Part shown: positions 9,475-17,749 of the stretch, one piece after another | How the letters are laid out: every line of letters starts with the position of its first letter | Numbering within the stretch: position 1 is the first letter of the stretch | Assembly: GCA_001604275.1 (NCBI GenBank) | Contig: LVBD01000068.1 | Coordinates: forward strand, 47,945 to 111,944 | Source of the DNA: Spirochaetales bacterium Spiro_02 | GTDB lineage: Bacteria; Spirochaetota; Spirochaetia; Sphaerochaetales; Sphaerochaetaceae | Direction of reading: 5' to 3' | DNA: 64,000 bases | The notes under the pieces: model-generated | Databases searched by the model: none | Seen by the model: the letters and a program-made list of their open reading frames with translations, nothing else | Told to the model about the DNA's origin: nothing | Program-made: the position numbers and the translations under genes

Positions 9475-10679
9475 TGTTCGAGGAATTGGCGACGACCCAG
9501 CCGGCTATGGCGCGACGTCTGGCAACAGAACTGAGCGACGGGACATTTGCGCAAGCGTCGCTGTTTGCAGGCTCCAGGTACTCGGGGAGGATGACAGCCG
9601 CGCTTGAAGCGGGGAGGATCCTGTCCTGCTCCAGTGAGGGACGGAAGGGACAAGAACATTGTTCCTGTCCTTCCTGCAAGGCGTTCAGAACTTTGGAGAA
9701 CACCAATCTTGTCATCGTCTCATCCCGAGACCATCAGAGCGTGATAGAAACTGGGATGCAGAATTTTCAGCGATTGAGAAACGATTCGAGCCGTCTATTC
9801 CTGTCGCGAAGCGTCCGGACCATGCTGTTGCAGTATCATGGTGTCCTGATGGATCAGTCGGGTCAGAAGAACCAGACAGCCTACGATGCTGCGGCACAGG
9901 CCGGAGAACTGCTGCTCCAGCTGTCAAACCTTCCGTCCGATGCTTCGCAATCGGTTGTAGACAAACTTGTGAAGAACCTGCGTACCGTCCTCAAACCGTT
10001 GTTCGCAGCTTCGAAGCGGTCAGCATCCGTCTCGATCTCCCAAGTGAGGGCGATCCAGGACTGGTCCGACATGACATCAATGGACAATGCGCCGAAAATC
10101 GCCATCATCGAATCGATTGATCAAGCGACGGAAGGTGCGAGGAACAGCCTTCTGAAGATGCTTGAGGAACCGCAGCCGAACATCTGGTACATACTGCTTA
10201 CAGAATATCCCGGACGTATCATGCAGACGATCCTGTCTCGAGTAAGGAAATACTTTTTTCCTGCGATCGACGAAGCGGGGCGTGCTCGATTGCTCCGCGA
10301 TGTTTTTTTCGTGGATCCATCGCAGTTTGACACTCTTGAATCGTATTTTCTCTCGGGTGGTGGCGTGGATAGCGCACAGGCTTCCCGACTGGCTCGGCAG
10401 TTCCTCGACGGGGTTTCAGGAAAAACCAGGTATTCCTTGGAGGATCTGGCGGGCTTTGCGTCATGGGTGGACGAGACAGGACAGATCTCCTATGTATTCC
10501 GGCTGATTCTTCAGGAACTGGAGCAAGTCTATCTGCAGGAAAAAATCTCCAGCGAAAAAGCGAAGGGCGTTTCCGATATCATGGGAGAGACGCTCAACCA
10601 AGCCATGGTGTATAATCAGAACCATAGACTTGCGATCGAAGGGATGTATTATCGTCTCATGGAGAAATTCAATGAGTAA
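9474..10679 (+). CDS. holB: DNA polymerase III delta-prime subunit (HolB/DnaX-like clamp loader)
   Basis: A 401-residue clamp-loader protein. The P-loop position reads GSRYSGRMT and lacks the GKT needed for ATP, as in delta-prime, which does not hydrolyse ATP. A four-cysteine zinc module (C-x8-9-C-x-C-x2-C, about residues 52-66) follows, typical of DnaX/HolB proteins. The later part has the sensor-like stretch NSLLKMLEEP. The start overlaps the cvpA stop, and its stop lies inside the start of the next gene, so cvpA, holB and the histidine kinase form one overlapping transcription unit. A divergent DnaX is the alternative, but the lost P-loop favours delta-prime. Confidence 0.82.
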   Translation: MFEELATTQPAMARRLATELSDGTFAQASLFAGSRYSGRMTAALEAGRILSCSSEGRKGQEHCSCPSCKAFRTLENTNLVIVSSRDHQSVIETGMQNFQRLRNDSSRLFLSRSVRTMLLQYHGVLMDQSGQKNQTAYDAAAQAGELLLQLSNLPSDASQSVVDKLVKNLRTVLKPLFAASKRSASVSISQVRAIQDWSDMTSMDNAPKIAIIESIDQATEGARNSLLKMLEEPQPNIWYILLTEYPGRIMQTILSRVRKYFFPAIDEAGRARLLRDVFFVDPSQFDTLESYFLSGGGVDSAQASRLARQFLDGVSGKTRYSLEDLAGFASWVDETGQISYVFRLILQELEQVYLQEKISSEKAKGVSDIMGETLNQAMVYNQNHRLAIEGMYYRLMEKFNE

Positions 10680-11916
10680 GTTGATGAAGCGGGCGCTGGA
10701 GAAGATCGATCAGCTTGATCCTCGGCTTGTGGCAGGCATGATTCGCAAGCAGCTCGCCGAAACGGAACTATATGAAACCGTGCTGGATTCGCTACGGGAC
10801 GGCATCATCTTGATCGATGCTTCCCACAGGCTTGTGTACGCCAACAGCGTGTCTAGGATGCTGATTCCTCTCCGTCGTGCTCGCGCCAGGGAAGATGAGC
10901 GGATCGATGACCTGATTACCGATCCCGATGTCGTGAACTATCTGCGCGAATGCTGGACTCTCGGCGAGGAGCATACGGCAAGCAATGAATTCCATTTTCA
11001 ACGTGGCGATACGACCCGGACGGTGACGATCACTCTTTCATCGTTCAAAAGTTCCGGTGAAGGGACGAAAAACGGTGGGGAAGTATATGAACTGATGCTG
11101 ATTTCCGATATCACGGAACGCAAGCGGGCGGAATCACGATTACGACGGAGTGAAAGTCTTGCGTCGATGACGACGATGGCCGCCGGCGTAGCCCATGAAA
11201 TCAAAAATCCGCTTGCGTCGATCGGAATCCATTTGCAACTGCTCAGGAAAGCCTTCGAGCGGAAAGGTCAGCTCTCTTTGGACGATGCGTCCCGATATAT
11301 CGACGTGATAGACGAGGAAATCAATCGGTTGAACGGTATCGTAGTCGACTTCCTGTTCGCAGTCCGGCCTATGGACGTGCATCTTCGATTGCAGAACATC
11401 AATCGACTGCTTGAAGAACTCTGCGATTTCGTCAGTCCTGAATATGAATCCCACGGCATGTCCGTCGTACGAGATCTTGGATCGCTGCCAAAAGTCCAGC
11501 TGGACGAGAATCTGATGAAGCAGGCGTTGCTGAATATTCTGAACAATGCGTTGGCGGCCATGAAGTCCGGCGGCATCTTGACCGTTTCGACAAGACTTGA
11601 CGGCAACCATGTGCTGATCAAGATATCAGATACCGGGCATGGTATTCCTGAAGATACGCTTTCGAAGATTTTCGAACCGTATTTTACGACGAAGGCGACA
11701 GGTACCGGGCTAGGACTGACCGTCGTCTATAAAGTAATCAAGGAGCATGGAGGCGATATATCTGTATCAAGCCAAGTCGATGTCGGAACCTGCTTTACGA
11801 TCTCCCTTCCGGTTCCGAAGGGGGAGTGGCTCGCCCTGGAGAACAAGGAAGGAAGCAAGGACATCACGCTCAACGCGGAGGAGATAGATCATGAAGCGGA
11901 CGATACTGATCGTTGA
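10672..11916 (+). CDS. NtrB-like PAS sensor histidine kinase, cytoplasmic
   Basis: A 414-residue kinase without a membrane segment. A PAS domain covers about residues 35-150, followed by the HisKA dimerisation domain with phospho-acceptor His175 in GVAHEIKNPLAS. The HATPase_c domain follows, with N box NILNNALAAM, G1 DTGHGI, F box PYFTT and G2 GTGLGL. It should autophosphorylate and pass phosphate to the response regulator that overlaps it by 26 bases. ATG 10672 overlaps the holB stop. The layout resembles NtrB, Borrelia HK2 and the treponemal AtcS, all cytoplasmic kinases paired with sigma-54 activators. The signal it senses is unknown. Confidence 0.9.
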   Translation: MSKLMKRALEKIDQLDPRLVAGMIRKQLAETELYETVLDSLRDGIILIDASHRLVYANSVSRMLIPLRRARAREDERIDDLITDPDVVNYLRECWTLGEEHTASNEFHFQRGDTTRTVTITLSSFKSSGEGTKNGGEVYELMLISDITERKRAESRLRRSESLASMTTMAAGVAHEIKNPLASIGIHLQLLRKAFERKGQLSLDDASRYIDVIDEEINRLNGIVVDFLFAVRPMDVHLRLQNINRLLEELCDFVSPEYESHGMSVVRDLGSLPKVQLDENLMKQALLNILNNALAAMKSGGILTVSTRLDGNHVLIKISDTGHGIPEDTLSKIFEPYFTTKATGTGLGLTVVYKVIKEHGGDISVSSQVDVGTCFTISLPVPKGEWLALENKEGSKDITLNAEEIDHEADDTDR

Positions 11917-13252
11917 TGATGAAAAGAATATTAGGGAAGGGCTTGCGATGGACCTGGAGCTTGAGGGGTATGATTGCGTGCTTGCTTCCGACGGCCTCGA
12001 GGCATGGAACATCATCAACAGACAACAGATCGACTTGGTCGTTTCCGATCTGCGGATGCCGGGGCTTTCCGGCGAAGAATTGCTCAAGCGGATCAGCGGT
12101 TCATACCCGATGCTTCCGGTGGTGATCCTCACCGGACACGGTACGATAGAAAGCGCCGTGGATGCGATGCGCGATGGTGCCGTCGATTTCTTGACAAAAC
12201 CGGTGAATCTCGACCGACTGAACATGCTGGTGAAACGTTCCCTAGCGAATCGGGATCTGTACGACCAGCATCAGCAGTTGCAGGAGGAACTCGACCAACT
12301 CAAGAAGCGGACAAAATACGATAGGATCATCGGCAAAAGCCAGAAGATCGTTCGGCTGATGGAAGTCGTGCAGCAGATCGCCCCGACGAAGGCCTCTGTG
12401 CTGATTACCGGAGAAAGCGGCGTGGGCAAGGAATTGATCGCCGATGCGATCCACGATCTGTCCAACCGTTCCGATGGACCATTCATCAAGGTCCATTGCG
12501 CCGCCTTGACTGAAAGCCTGCTGGAGAGCGAACTGTTCGGCCATGAAAAGGGTGCGTTCACCGGAGCGATATCCCAGAAGAAAGGTCGCTTCGAACTTGC
12601 GAACGGGGGCACGATCTTTCTCGATGAAATAGGGGAGATCGATGCGGCTACCCAGGTCAAGCTGCTTCGTGTGCTGCAGGAGAAGCAGTTCGAGCGGGTA
12701 GGAGGGGAAACGACGATCACCGTCGATGTCCGAGTCGTCAGCGCGACGAACAGGAATCTCCAGGAAGAGATAGCCAAAGGCAATTTCAGAGAGGACCTGT
12801 ACTATCGGCTGAATGTCGTGCAACTGGAAGTTCCTCCACTGAGAGAACGGAAGGAAGATATCGCGTTGCTGATGACCGATTTTCTCAGGACGTTCAGCGA
12901 TGAGAACGGCAAGCAGATCGAAGGATTCAGCAATCGTGCGAGGAACGCACTGTACAAATATGACTGGCCGGGGAATATCAGGGAACTGAGGAACTGCATC
13001 GAAAGCGCAGTCGTCATGGCGCGAGGGAAACTGATAGAGCTCGAGGATCTTCCTCCCGCCGTCGCAGGGGCGGAAAGCGAAGCCCAGCTCAGTCTGCCTG
13101 TAGGCATCACGCTGGAACAAGCGGAAAAAGAACTGATCGTGAATACGATCGCCCATTGCGGAGGAAACAAAACCAAGGCCGCGGAAGTACTCGGCATCGG
13201 GCGAAAAACGTTGCATCGGAAGCTCCAGGAATACAAAATTGAATCAGAATGA
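11891..13252 (+). CDS. NtrC-family sigma-54 activator response regulator
   Basis: A 453-residue enhancer-binding protein. The receiver domain (1-120) has the acidic pair at 10-11, phospho-acceptor Asp53 in SDLRMPG, Thr81 and Lys103. The AAA+ domain has Walker A GESGVGKE (174-181), the sigma-54 contact loop GAFTGA (221-226), and GGTIFLDEIGE as Walker B. A Fis-type helix-turn-helix ends the protein (NKTKAAEVLGIGRKTLHRKL). All parts needed to open sigma-54 promoters are intact, so RpoN must be encoded elsewhere in the genome. It overlaps the kinase gene upstream and the helicase gene downstream. A candidate target lies 3.4 kb away at 16683. Confidence 0.93.
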   Translation: MKRTILIVDDEKNIREGLAMDLELEGYDCVLASDGLEAWNIINRQQIDLVVSDLRMPGLSGEELLKRISGSYPMLPVVILTGHGTIESAVDAMRDGAVDFLTKPVNLDRLNMLVKRSLANRDLYDQHQQLQEELDQLKKRTKYDRIIGKSQKIVRLMEVVQQIAPTKASVLITGESGVGKELIADAIHDLSNRSDGPFIKVHCAALTESLLESELFGHEKGAFTGAISQKKGRFELANGGTIFLDEIGEIDAATQVKLLRVLQEKQFERVGGETTITVDVRVVSATNRNLQEEIAKGNFREDLYYRLNVVQLEVPPLRERKEDIALLMTDFLRTFSDENGKQIEGFSNRARNALYKYDWPGNIRELRNCIESAVVMARGKLIELEDLPPAVAGAESEAQLSLPVGITLEQAEKELIVNTIAHCGGNKTKAAEVLGIGRKTLHRKLQEYKIESE

Positions 13253-15341
13253 CATATATGACACATTCGACGAGGGCGGAGTCCTCAGCAAGAACTTCGC
13301 TGCGTATGAATATCGCGAAGGTCAGATGCTGATGGCGGATCTTGTACGCCAGGCATACGAAACCCACGCCATAGCGGCGATCGAAGCGGGAACAGGAATC
13401 GGGAAATCGTTCGCATATCTCGTTCCTGCGCTGTTCCATGCTATAGAGGAACCTGAGGATCGGACCGTGATCGCCACCGCGACGATCAATTTGCAGAAAC
13501 AGTTGTTCGAGAAGGACATTCCGCAGCTGTTCAAGGCTCTGGGAAAGAAATGCCAGGTAGCGCTGGTCGTCGGAAGGGGCAACTACCTTTGCCTCCATCG
13601 CCTCGAGGAACTTGTCTCATCCTCTTCATTGCTTGCTCAGGATCCTGCAAGTGAGATCGGCAGACTCGTATCATGGGCTCGAAATACCGAAAGCGGGTTG
13701 CGTAGCGATATCGAATGGAGATTGACAGGAGAGCTCTGGCAGGATGTCTGCTGTGATGCTGATTTTTGTCTCGGATACAAGTGTCCGTATATCAAGGAGT
13801 GCTTTCTGATGAAGGCGAGGAAGCGAGCGAGCGATGCCCGTATTCTCGTCAGCAACCATCATCTGCTTTTTTCAGATGCAAGGATGCGACTGGACGACGA
13901 TATGGATTTCGACGAAGAGGCGATCCTGCCGCCATACCACTGCCTAGTGATCGACGAGGCGCATAATATCGAAAAGAACGCCACAGATTTCTTCACTGGT
14001 ACGTACAGCGGCCGCGAGATGCTCAGACAGATATCCTATCTCAGTCGAAGGCAGCGTGGCGCCAATAGGAATCTCATTGAAGAAATAGCTCCCTATTCGC
14101 TCGAACCAGGATTGGTTGATGCGATTCTTGACCAGCTCTCGCTTCTGGTCGAAAAGGTCGGGGATCTCGATACGTTCCTGCTCGCTTGGATGCAGTCGAA
14201 GCTCTCTACATCCATCTTGATCAAGACAGAGCATCAACGGCTGCTCGGAGATTTCTGTCGGCTCGCAAAAGAGACGGAAGCGGCGGCAGGCAGGCTCTGC
14301 GCAAGTTGTGTCAGACTTCTTGAACATAACAGCGCTCCCGACGAATTCGAAGGCCGACTTCATGAACTGAGCGTCCATGCGCATAGAATCGATGCGGCGG
14401 CGGAAGTGCTCAGACAGTTCATCGATTTTTCCGCATGGGGCGATGACGTGCATTGGTTCAACGTGGAAACCTATGGGAAGGGGCATCAGAAAGTCGTCGA
14501 GGTGCTGATCAGTCCGCTGTCGATCGCTCCGAAGCTTCGGCAGTCGCTGTTCGAAAAGCTCCAGACGGTGGTCTGCACTTCCGCGACGCTCGATCTGAAC
14601 GATGATTTCCAGTATTGGTCAAGTCGCGTGGGACTGCCGCTACAGAGCGACAGGAGCTATCTGAAGGCCACGTTCCTCTCGCCGTTCGACTACAAGCATC
14701 GGCTTCTGTTGCTCACGCCGCAAGACGCCCCCGTATTCACTGAGGCGCAAAGCGATGCGTTCGTATCGTATGCAAGCGATGTCGTTGGCAGATCCATTCT
14801 CTCCGCAGGGGGCGGTTCGCTCGTGCTGTTCACGTCGTATCAAATGATGAAAGTCGTCAGGGATCTTGCGGCTCCAATGCTTGAACGGCAGGGGCTGACC
14901 TTGCTTACCCAAGGGGAAGCTGACAGGTTCCAGCTTCTGTCCCGGTTCAAGGAGGATACCGACAGCGTTTTGTTCGCTACGGACAGCTTCTGGGAAGGGA
15001 TCGACGCACCGGGGAACACGCTACGGATGGTGATCATCGTCAAGTTGCCGTTCCGAGTTCCGACGGATCCCGTCTTCAAGGCTCGTCAGGAACTTCTTGA
15101 CGCACAGGGCGGCAGCGGCTTCTTTCATCTTGCGCTTCCGGAAGCGACCATGAAATTGAAACAGGGATTCGGTCGACTGATGCGAAGCACCATGGATACC
15201 GGCGTCGTTCTGATCTTGGACAGCAGGGTGGTGCGAAAAGGCTATGGCATCTACATGCTGAACGCTTTGCCGGAAAGTTACCATCCTGAAACGACAACTG
15301 AAGCGATTACCGACAAGATCGAGGCGTTCCTCTATAATTAG
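13239..15341 (+). CDS. dinG: DinG/XPD-type Fe-S DNA helicase
   Basis: A 700-residue superfamily 2 helicase of the DinG/XPD group. Walker A is AGTGIGKS (about residues 50-57), motif II is DEAHN, and motif VI reads QGFGRLMRS. Between motifs Ia and II, cysteines in NYLC, GYKC and IKEC form the arrangement that holds a 4Fe-4S cluster in this family. It probably unwinds DNA with 5'-3' polarity during repair. TTG 13239 is the chosen start: AGGA stands eight bases before it, no ATG in frame is close, and it overlaps the end of the response regulator gene by 14 bases, implying coupling to that operon. Confidence 0.85.
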   Translation: MNQNDIYDTFDEGGVLSKNFAAYEYREGQMLMADLVRQAYETHAIAAIEAGTGIGKSFAYLVPALFHAIEEPEDRTVIATATINLQKQLFEKDIPQLFKALGKKCQVALVVGRGNYLCLHRLEELVSSSSLLAQDPASEIGRLVSWARNTESGLRSDIEWRLTGELWQDVCCDADFCLGYKCPYIKECFLMKARKRASDARILVSNHHLLFSDARMRLDDDMDFDEEAILPPYHCLVIDEAHNIEKNATDFFTGTYSGREMLRQISYLSRRQRGANRNLIEEIAPYSLEPGLVDAILDQLSLLVEKVGDLDTFLLAWMQSKLSTSILIKTEHQRLLGDFCRLAKETEAAAGRLCASCVRLLEHNSAPDEFEGRLHELSVHAHRIDAAAEVLRQFIDFSAWGDDVHWFNVETYGKGHQKVVEVLISPLSIAPKLRQSLFEKLQTVVCTSATLDLNDDFQYWSSRVGLPLQSDRSYLKATFLSPFDYKHRLLLLTPQDAPVFTEAQSDAFVSYASDVVGRSILSAGGGSLVLFTSYQMMKVVRDLAAPMLERQGLTLLTQGEADRFQLLSRFKEDTDSVLFATDSFWEGIDAPGNTLRMVIIVKLPFRVPTDPVFKARQELLDAQGGSGFFHLALPEATMKLKQGFGRLMRSTMDTGVVLILDSRVVRKGYGIYMLNALPESYHPETTTEAITDKIEAFLYN

Positions 15342-15456
15342 GATTCCATCTTCGGCCATATCATCATATATGAGAAGGGCCTTCCATCTTCCGAACGATT
15401 ATCGCTCGCCGATGAAAGACCCTGTTCTCGGAGTGGCGTTTTGTTTCCGGGTGGAA

Positions 15457-15723
15457 TTATTCGATGACTGCCAGGATGTCCCCCATGGAAAGAATCAGAT
15501 ATTCGACGCCGTCGGCCTTTACGCTGGTGCCAGCATACTTGTCGTGCATGACTTTGTCACCGACCTTGACCTTGATCGCTTCGGTATCATCACCTACTGC
15601 GACGACTGTCGCGATCTGAGTTTTCTCCTGCGCGGTCTGAGGAATGAAAATTCCGCTTGCGGTCTTCTCCTGCACCTCTTCCATCTTCACCAGTACTCTG
15701 TCTGCCAAAGGTCTGATTTTCAT
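15457..15723 (-). CDS. groES: GroES co-chaperonin
   Basis: An 88-residue GroES/Cpn10 beginning MKIRPLADRVLVK, with the mobile-loop region KTASGIFIP (about 19-27) and ending in DILAVIE. It caps the GroEL ring during protein folding in the cytoplasm. Two ATGs are close together; the second (15723) is chosen because AAGGAG lies seven bases before it, whereas it lies one base from the first. groEL is not adjacent, as I recall is also true in Treponema pallidum. No CIRCE element (HrcA operator) is seen upstream. Confidence 0.95.
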   Translation of the reverse strand: MKIRPLADRVLVKMEEVQEKTASGIFIPQTAQEKTQIATVVAVGDDTEAIKVKVGDKVMHDKYAGTSVKADGVEYLILSMGDILAVIE

Positions 15724-15807
15724 ATCCATACTCCTTATGCAATATAATTGTTGATGATGTGTGTGAATCCGAACGCATCGACGGATGCTAGTTCCGACTC
15801 CTGGTGT

Positions 15808-15836
15808 AATATAGTAAAATCCGCTTCCATTGGCAA
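15808..15836 (-). promoter_or_regulatory. groES: groES promoter
   Basis: Minus-strand -35 TTGCCA (15831-15836) and -10 TATATT (15808-15813) with a 17-base spacer, a strong housekeeping promoter. Transcription should begin near 15801, giving a leader of about 78 bases. That leader contains a small inverted repeat, GCATC-CGTC-GATGC, near 15777-15790. Confidence 0.7.
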
Positions 15837-15873
15837 GTAAAATGTCTATTTCATGACACATTGTCGGCAATGA

Positions 15874-15922
15874 TGTGAAAAAAAATCACACCTGTGAAAA
15901 AAATGTAAAAAACATTTGTCAC
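15874..15922. promoter_or_regulatory. Paired operator-like inverted repeats
   Basis: Two inverted repeats lie side by side. The first is TGTGA-N7-TCACA (15874-15890). The second is AAATGT-N5-ACATTT (15901-15917), lengthened by GTGA at 15894 and TCAC at 15919. The first resembles a CRP/FNR-family site but has one extra spacer base. Both lie just upstream of, or overlap, the -35 box of the next gene, and they also lie upstream of the groES promoter. Confidence 0.45.
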
Positions 15923-15944
15923 ATCTATCTCAAGTACGTATATT
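15916..15944 (+). promoter_or_regulatory. Promoter of the 175-aa unknown gene
   Basis: -35 TTGTCA (15916-15921) and -10 TATATT (15939-15944), spacer 17 bases. Transcription is predicted from about 15951, giving a 40-base leader before ATG 15991. The -35 box overlaps the right arm of an inverted repeat. Confidence 0.7.
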
Positions 15945-15990
15945 ACAGGCGTGACGACAGAGAGGTCGTCTCCGACCGGGAGTATGGAGC

Positions 15991-16518
15991 ATGGCTACAA
16001 GTGCATTGACAGTATATTCAGACGAGCAGGCACGATGTCCGGGCAAGTCCCTGAACGATATCGGTAGATGGTTCTACCGTCTCGGCAACTCGTTCTGCAA
16101 GCTCGGCGATATCGAAAAAGCGTTGAGAAGCTGGAATGATGCATTTCTGGTCAGGGGGTGCGAGTTTTCGTCCGACAAAGACTATGAATGGAAGAAGTTC
16201 CATGATATTCAGTTCGCGATCTATCTGCTTGGCAAGAAACGGCTTTGCGTCAGTCTTTCCGAAGGCGACATGATTCATGATCTGATCCGGATGAAGTGGG
16301 AAGAGTTGAAGAATGCGATCGCCCATTCCGAATTCAGTTTCGAACCCGACAATACGGGGGCTTGGTATCGGACCGTCGAGATCGATTTTCCATGGGATCT
16401 CGATGTGGCGGGGTTTGACGGTTTCTTGGTTGAAAACTTGGAAAACGTGGCACAACGACCCGCTGTTTGCGGTATTTCTCCATTGAGTCTGCTGGATCGT
16501 GTCAAGATGACCCGCTAA
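15991..16518 (+). CDS. Unknown protein with a TPR-like segment, 175 aa
   Basis: I do not recognise this protein. Residues 20-55 (pattern W-x2-LG-x-x-x-x-x-LG-x-x-x-x-A) resemble one tetratricopeptide repeat, and the rest is soluble, without signal peptide or membrane segment. It contains five cysteines but no clear metal motif. Its own strong promoter, the operator-like repeats in front of it and a good ribosome site (GGGAG) make it a real gene. It sits between groES (divergent) and the sigma factor gene (same strand, 212 bases on). A role as a small regulator or partner protein is possible but unproven. Confidence 0.6.
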   Translation: MATSALTVYSDEQARCPGKSLNDIGRWFYRLGNSFCKLGDIEKALRSWNDAFLVRGCEFSSDKDYEWKKFHDIQFAIYLLGKKRLCVSLSEGDMIHDLIRMKWEELKNAIAHSEFSFEPDNTGAWYRTVEIDFPWDLDVAGFDGFLVENLENVAQRPAVCGISPLSLLDRVKMTR

Positions 16519-16538
16519 CGCGCATGATTTCCTTCGAC

Positions 16539-16553
16539 GTGTCACAATGACAC
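16539..16553. promoter_or_regulatory. Inverted repeat GTGTCA-N3-TGACAC, candidate enhancer
   Basis: A perfect 6+3+6 inverted repeat about 145 bases upstream of the -24 element of the sigma-54 promoter at 16683. Its core TGTCACAA recurs inverted as TTGTGACA at 16603-16610. Enhancers of NtrC-type activators are commonly inverted repeats 80-200 bases upstream of the promoter, so the position fits. Binding is inferred, not shown. Confidence 0.4.
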
Positions 16554-16682
16554 TATTTTGCATGTTAAGAGGGGATGAAACTGTGATTTTGTTGGCGTCC
16601 TTTTGTGACATAAAAAATAGTAGTATTTTTAATTTCTTTTGTCAGAACATATTACTATGGCTTGTCCAATAGCATTTCATTT

Positions 16683-16699
16683 TTGGCATGGATGTTGCT
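16683..16699 (+). promoter_or_regulatory. Sigma-54 (RpoN) promoter, -24/-12
   Basis: The sequence TTGGCATGGATGTTGCT matches the sigma-54 consensus TGGCAYR-N4-TTGCW at every defined position, with GG (16685-16686) and GC (16697-16698) exactly ten bases apart. Transcription should start near 16709-16710, just before the AAGGAGG box (16716-16722) and the ATG at 16731. No convincing sigma-70 promoter is seen in the same interval. Confidence 0.75.
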
Positions 16700-16730
16700 T
16701 GTCTATGTGTGTCCCAAGGAGGATTACACA

Positions 16731-17609
16731 ATGTCCAAACAACAGACGATGCTGAACAGTGCCAGTGAAAGCGATTTATATGAGGATGCAAACATCCTTT
16801 CCATGTATTTGAAGGAAATAAACAGGATTCCGATGCTCAGTCGGGAAGAGGAATACAGGCTTGCGAAGCTCGCTACCCAAGGGAACGAATACGCAAGAAA
16901 CCGGATGGTGGAAGCGAATCTCCGATTCGTCGTCAATATCGCGAAAAAATATCAGAACCAGGGCTTGCCGTTGATCGACTTGATCAACGAAGGAAATATC
17001 GGTCTGATGAATGCGCTTGAGAAGTTTGATCCTGACAAAGGATACCATTTCATTTCCTATGCAGTGTGGTGGATCCGACAGGCGATCCTCAAGGCGATCT
17101 GCGAAAAGAGCAGGACCGTGCGGCTTCCGCTCAATCGTGCGAATGAATTGATGCAGATCCAGAAGGCCCAGAAAGAGTTGATGCATGAGAACGGCGAGGA
17201 ACCAAGCATGGAGGAAATCGGTGCATTGACGCAGCTGGATCCTTCCCATGTCGCGGATCTGATCGCCATCAGCAGGGAGATGGTCAGCCTCGACGCCCCC
17301 GTATACAGCGACAGCGGAAACAGCAATGTCGGGGATTTTATCGAGGACGGCGCGCAGAGTCCTGATTCTGCATTGATGGAACGAGCCTTGAAGGAAGATA
17401 TCAACCAGGTGCTTGCGACACTGAGTGACAAAGAACGGGAGATCATCGAGTTGCGGTATGGCTTGAACGGACAGAATCCGATGTCTCTCAAGGAGATCGG
17501 CGAATTGTACAACCTGACAAAGGAACGGATACGCCAGATTGAGAAGAAGGCTCTGGAACGGATGAAGCAGCCATCCCGTTCGAAACTTCTGGAAAGTTAC
17601 ACTGCTTAA
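16731..17609 (+). CDS. Sigma-70-family RNA polymerase sigma factor, 292 aa (group 1/2)
   Basis: A short sigma factor without region 1.1. Region 1.2 is at about residues 20-50, and region 2 follows, with the core-binding stretch NEGNIGLMNALEKFD and the promoter-melting segment FISYAVWWIRQAI. Regions 3 and 4 end with the helix-turn-helix SLKEIGELYNLTKERIRQIE. An AAGGAGG box stands before ATG 16731, and a frame extension upstream is rejected because it would run through the promoter. The size suits an RpoS-like alternative factor. From memory, the sigma-43 gene of Treponema pallidum also lies beside groES, so this may be its orthologue. The sigma-54 promoter suggests conditional expression rather than a housekeeping role. 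Confidence 0.85.
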   Translation: MSKQQTMLNSASESDLYEDANILSMYLKEINRIPMLSREEEYRLAKLATQGNEYARNRMVEANLRFVVNIAKKYQNQGLPLIDLINEGNIGLMNALEKFDPDKGYHFISYAVWWIRQAILKAICEKSRTVRLPLNRANELMQIQKAQKELMHENGEEPSMEEIGALTQLDPSHVADLIAISREMVSLDAPVYSDSGNSNVGDFIEDGAQSPDSALMERALKEDINQVLATLSDKEREIIELRYGLNGQNPMSLKEIGELYNLTKERIRQIEKKALERMKQPSRSKLLESYTA

Positions 17610-17632
17610 GCAGTGGATATCTATAGATTTGA

Positions 17633-17667
17633 AGCCGTGGTTGAACCGCTCAGCCACGGCTTTTTTT
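17633..17667 (+). terminator. Terminator of the sigma factor gene
   Basis: AGCCGTGG (17633-17640) pairs with CCACGGCT (17654-17661), extended by two further pairs including a G-U, and is followed by seven T. It lies 24 bases after the stop codon and is a typical intrinsic terminator. Confidence 0.85.
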
Positions 17668-17749
17668 CACAACAAGTCGATTGTGACGTCCGTTCCGTTC
17701 CATTGTCGCCGATAGCCACCAGTTCGAAAGCAAATCGCCATGCAAATTG

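Noticed and set aside
15724..15800. CIRCE/HrcA operator before groES
   Set aside because: The small inverted repeat GCATC-CGTC-GATGC does not match TTAGCACTC-N9-GAGTGCTAA.
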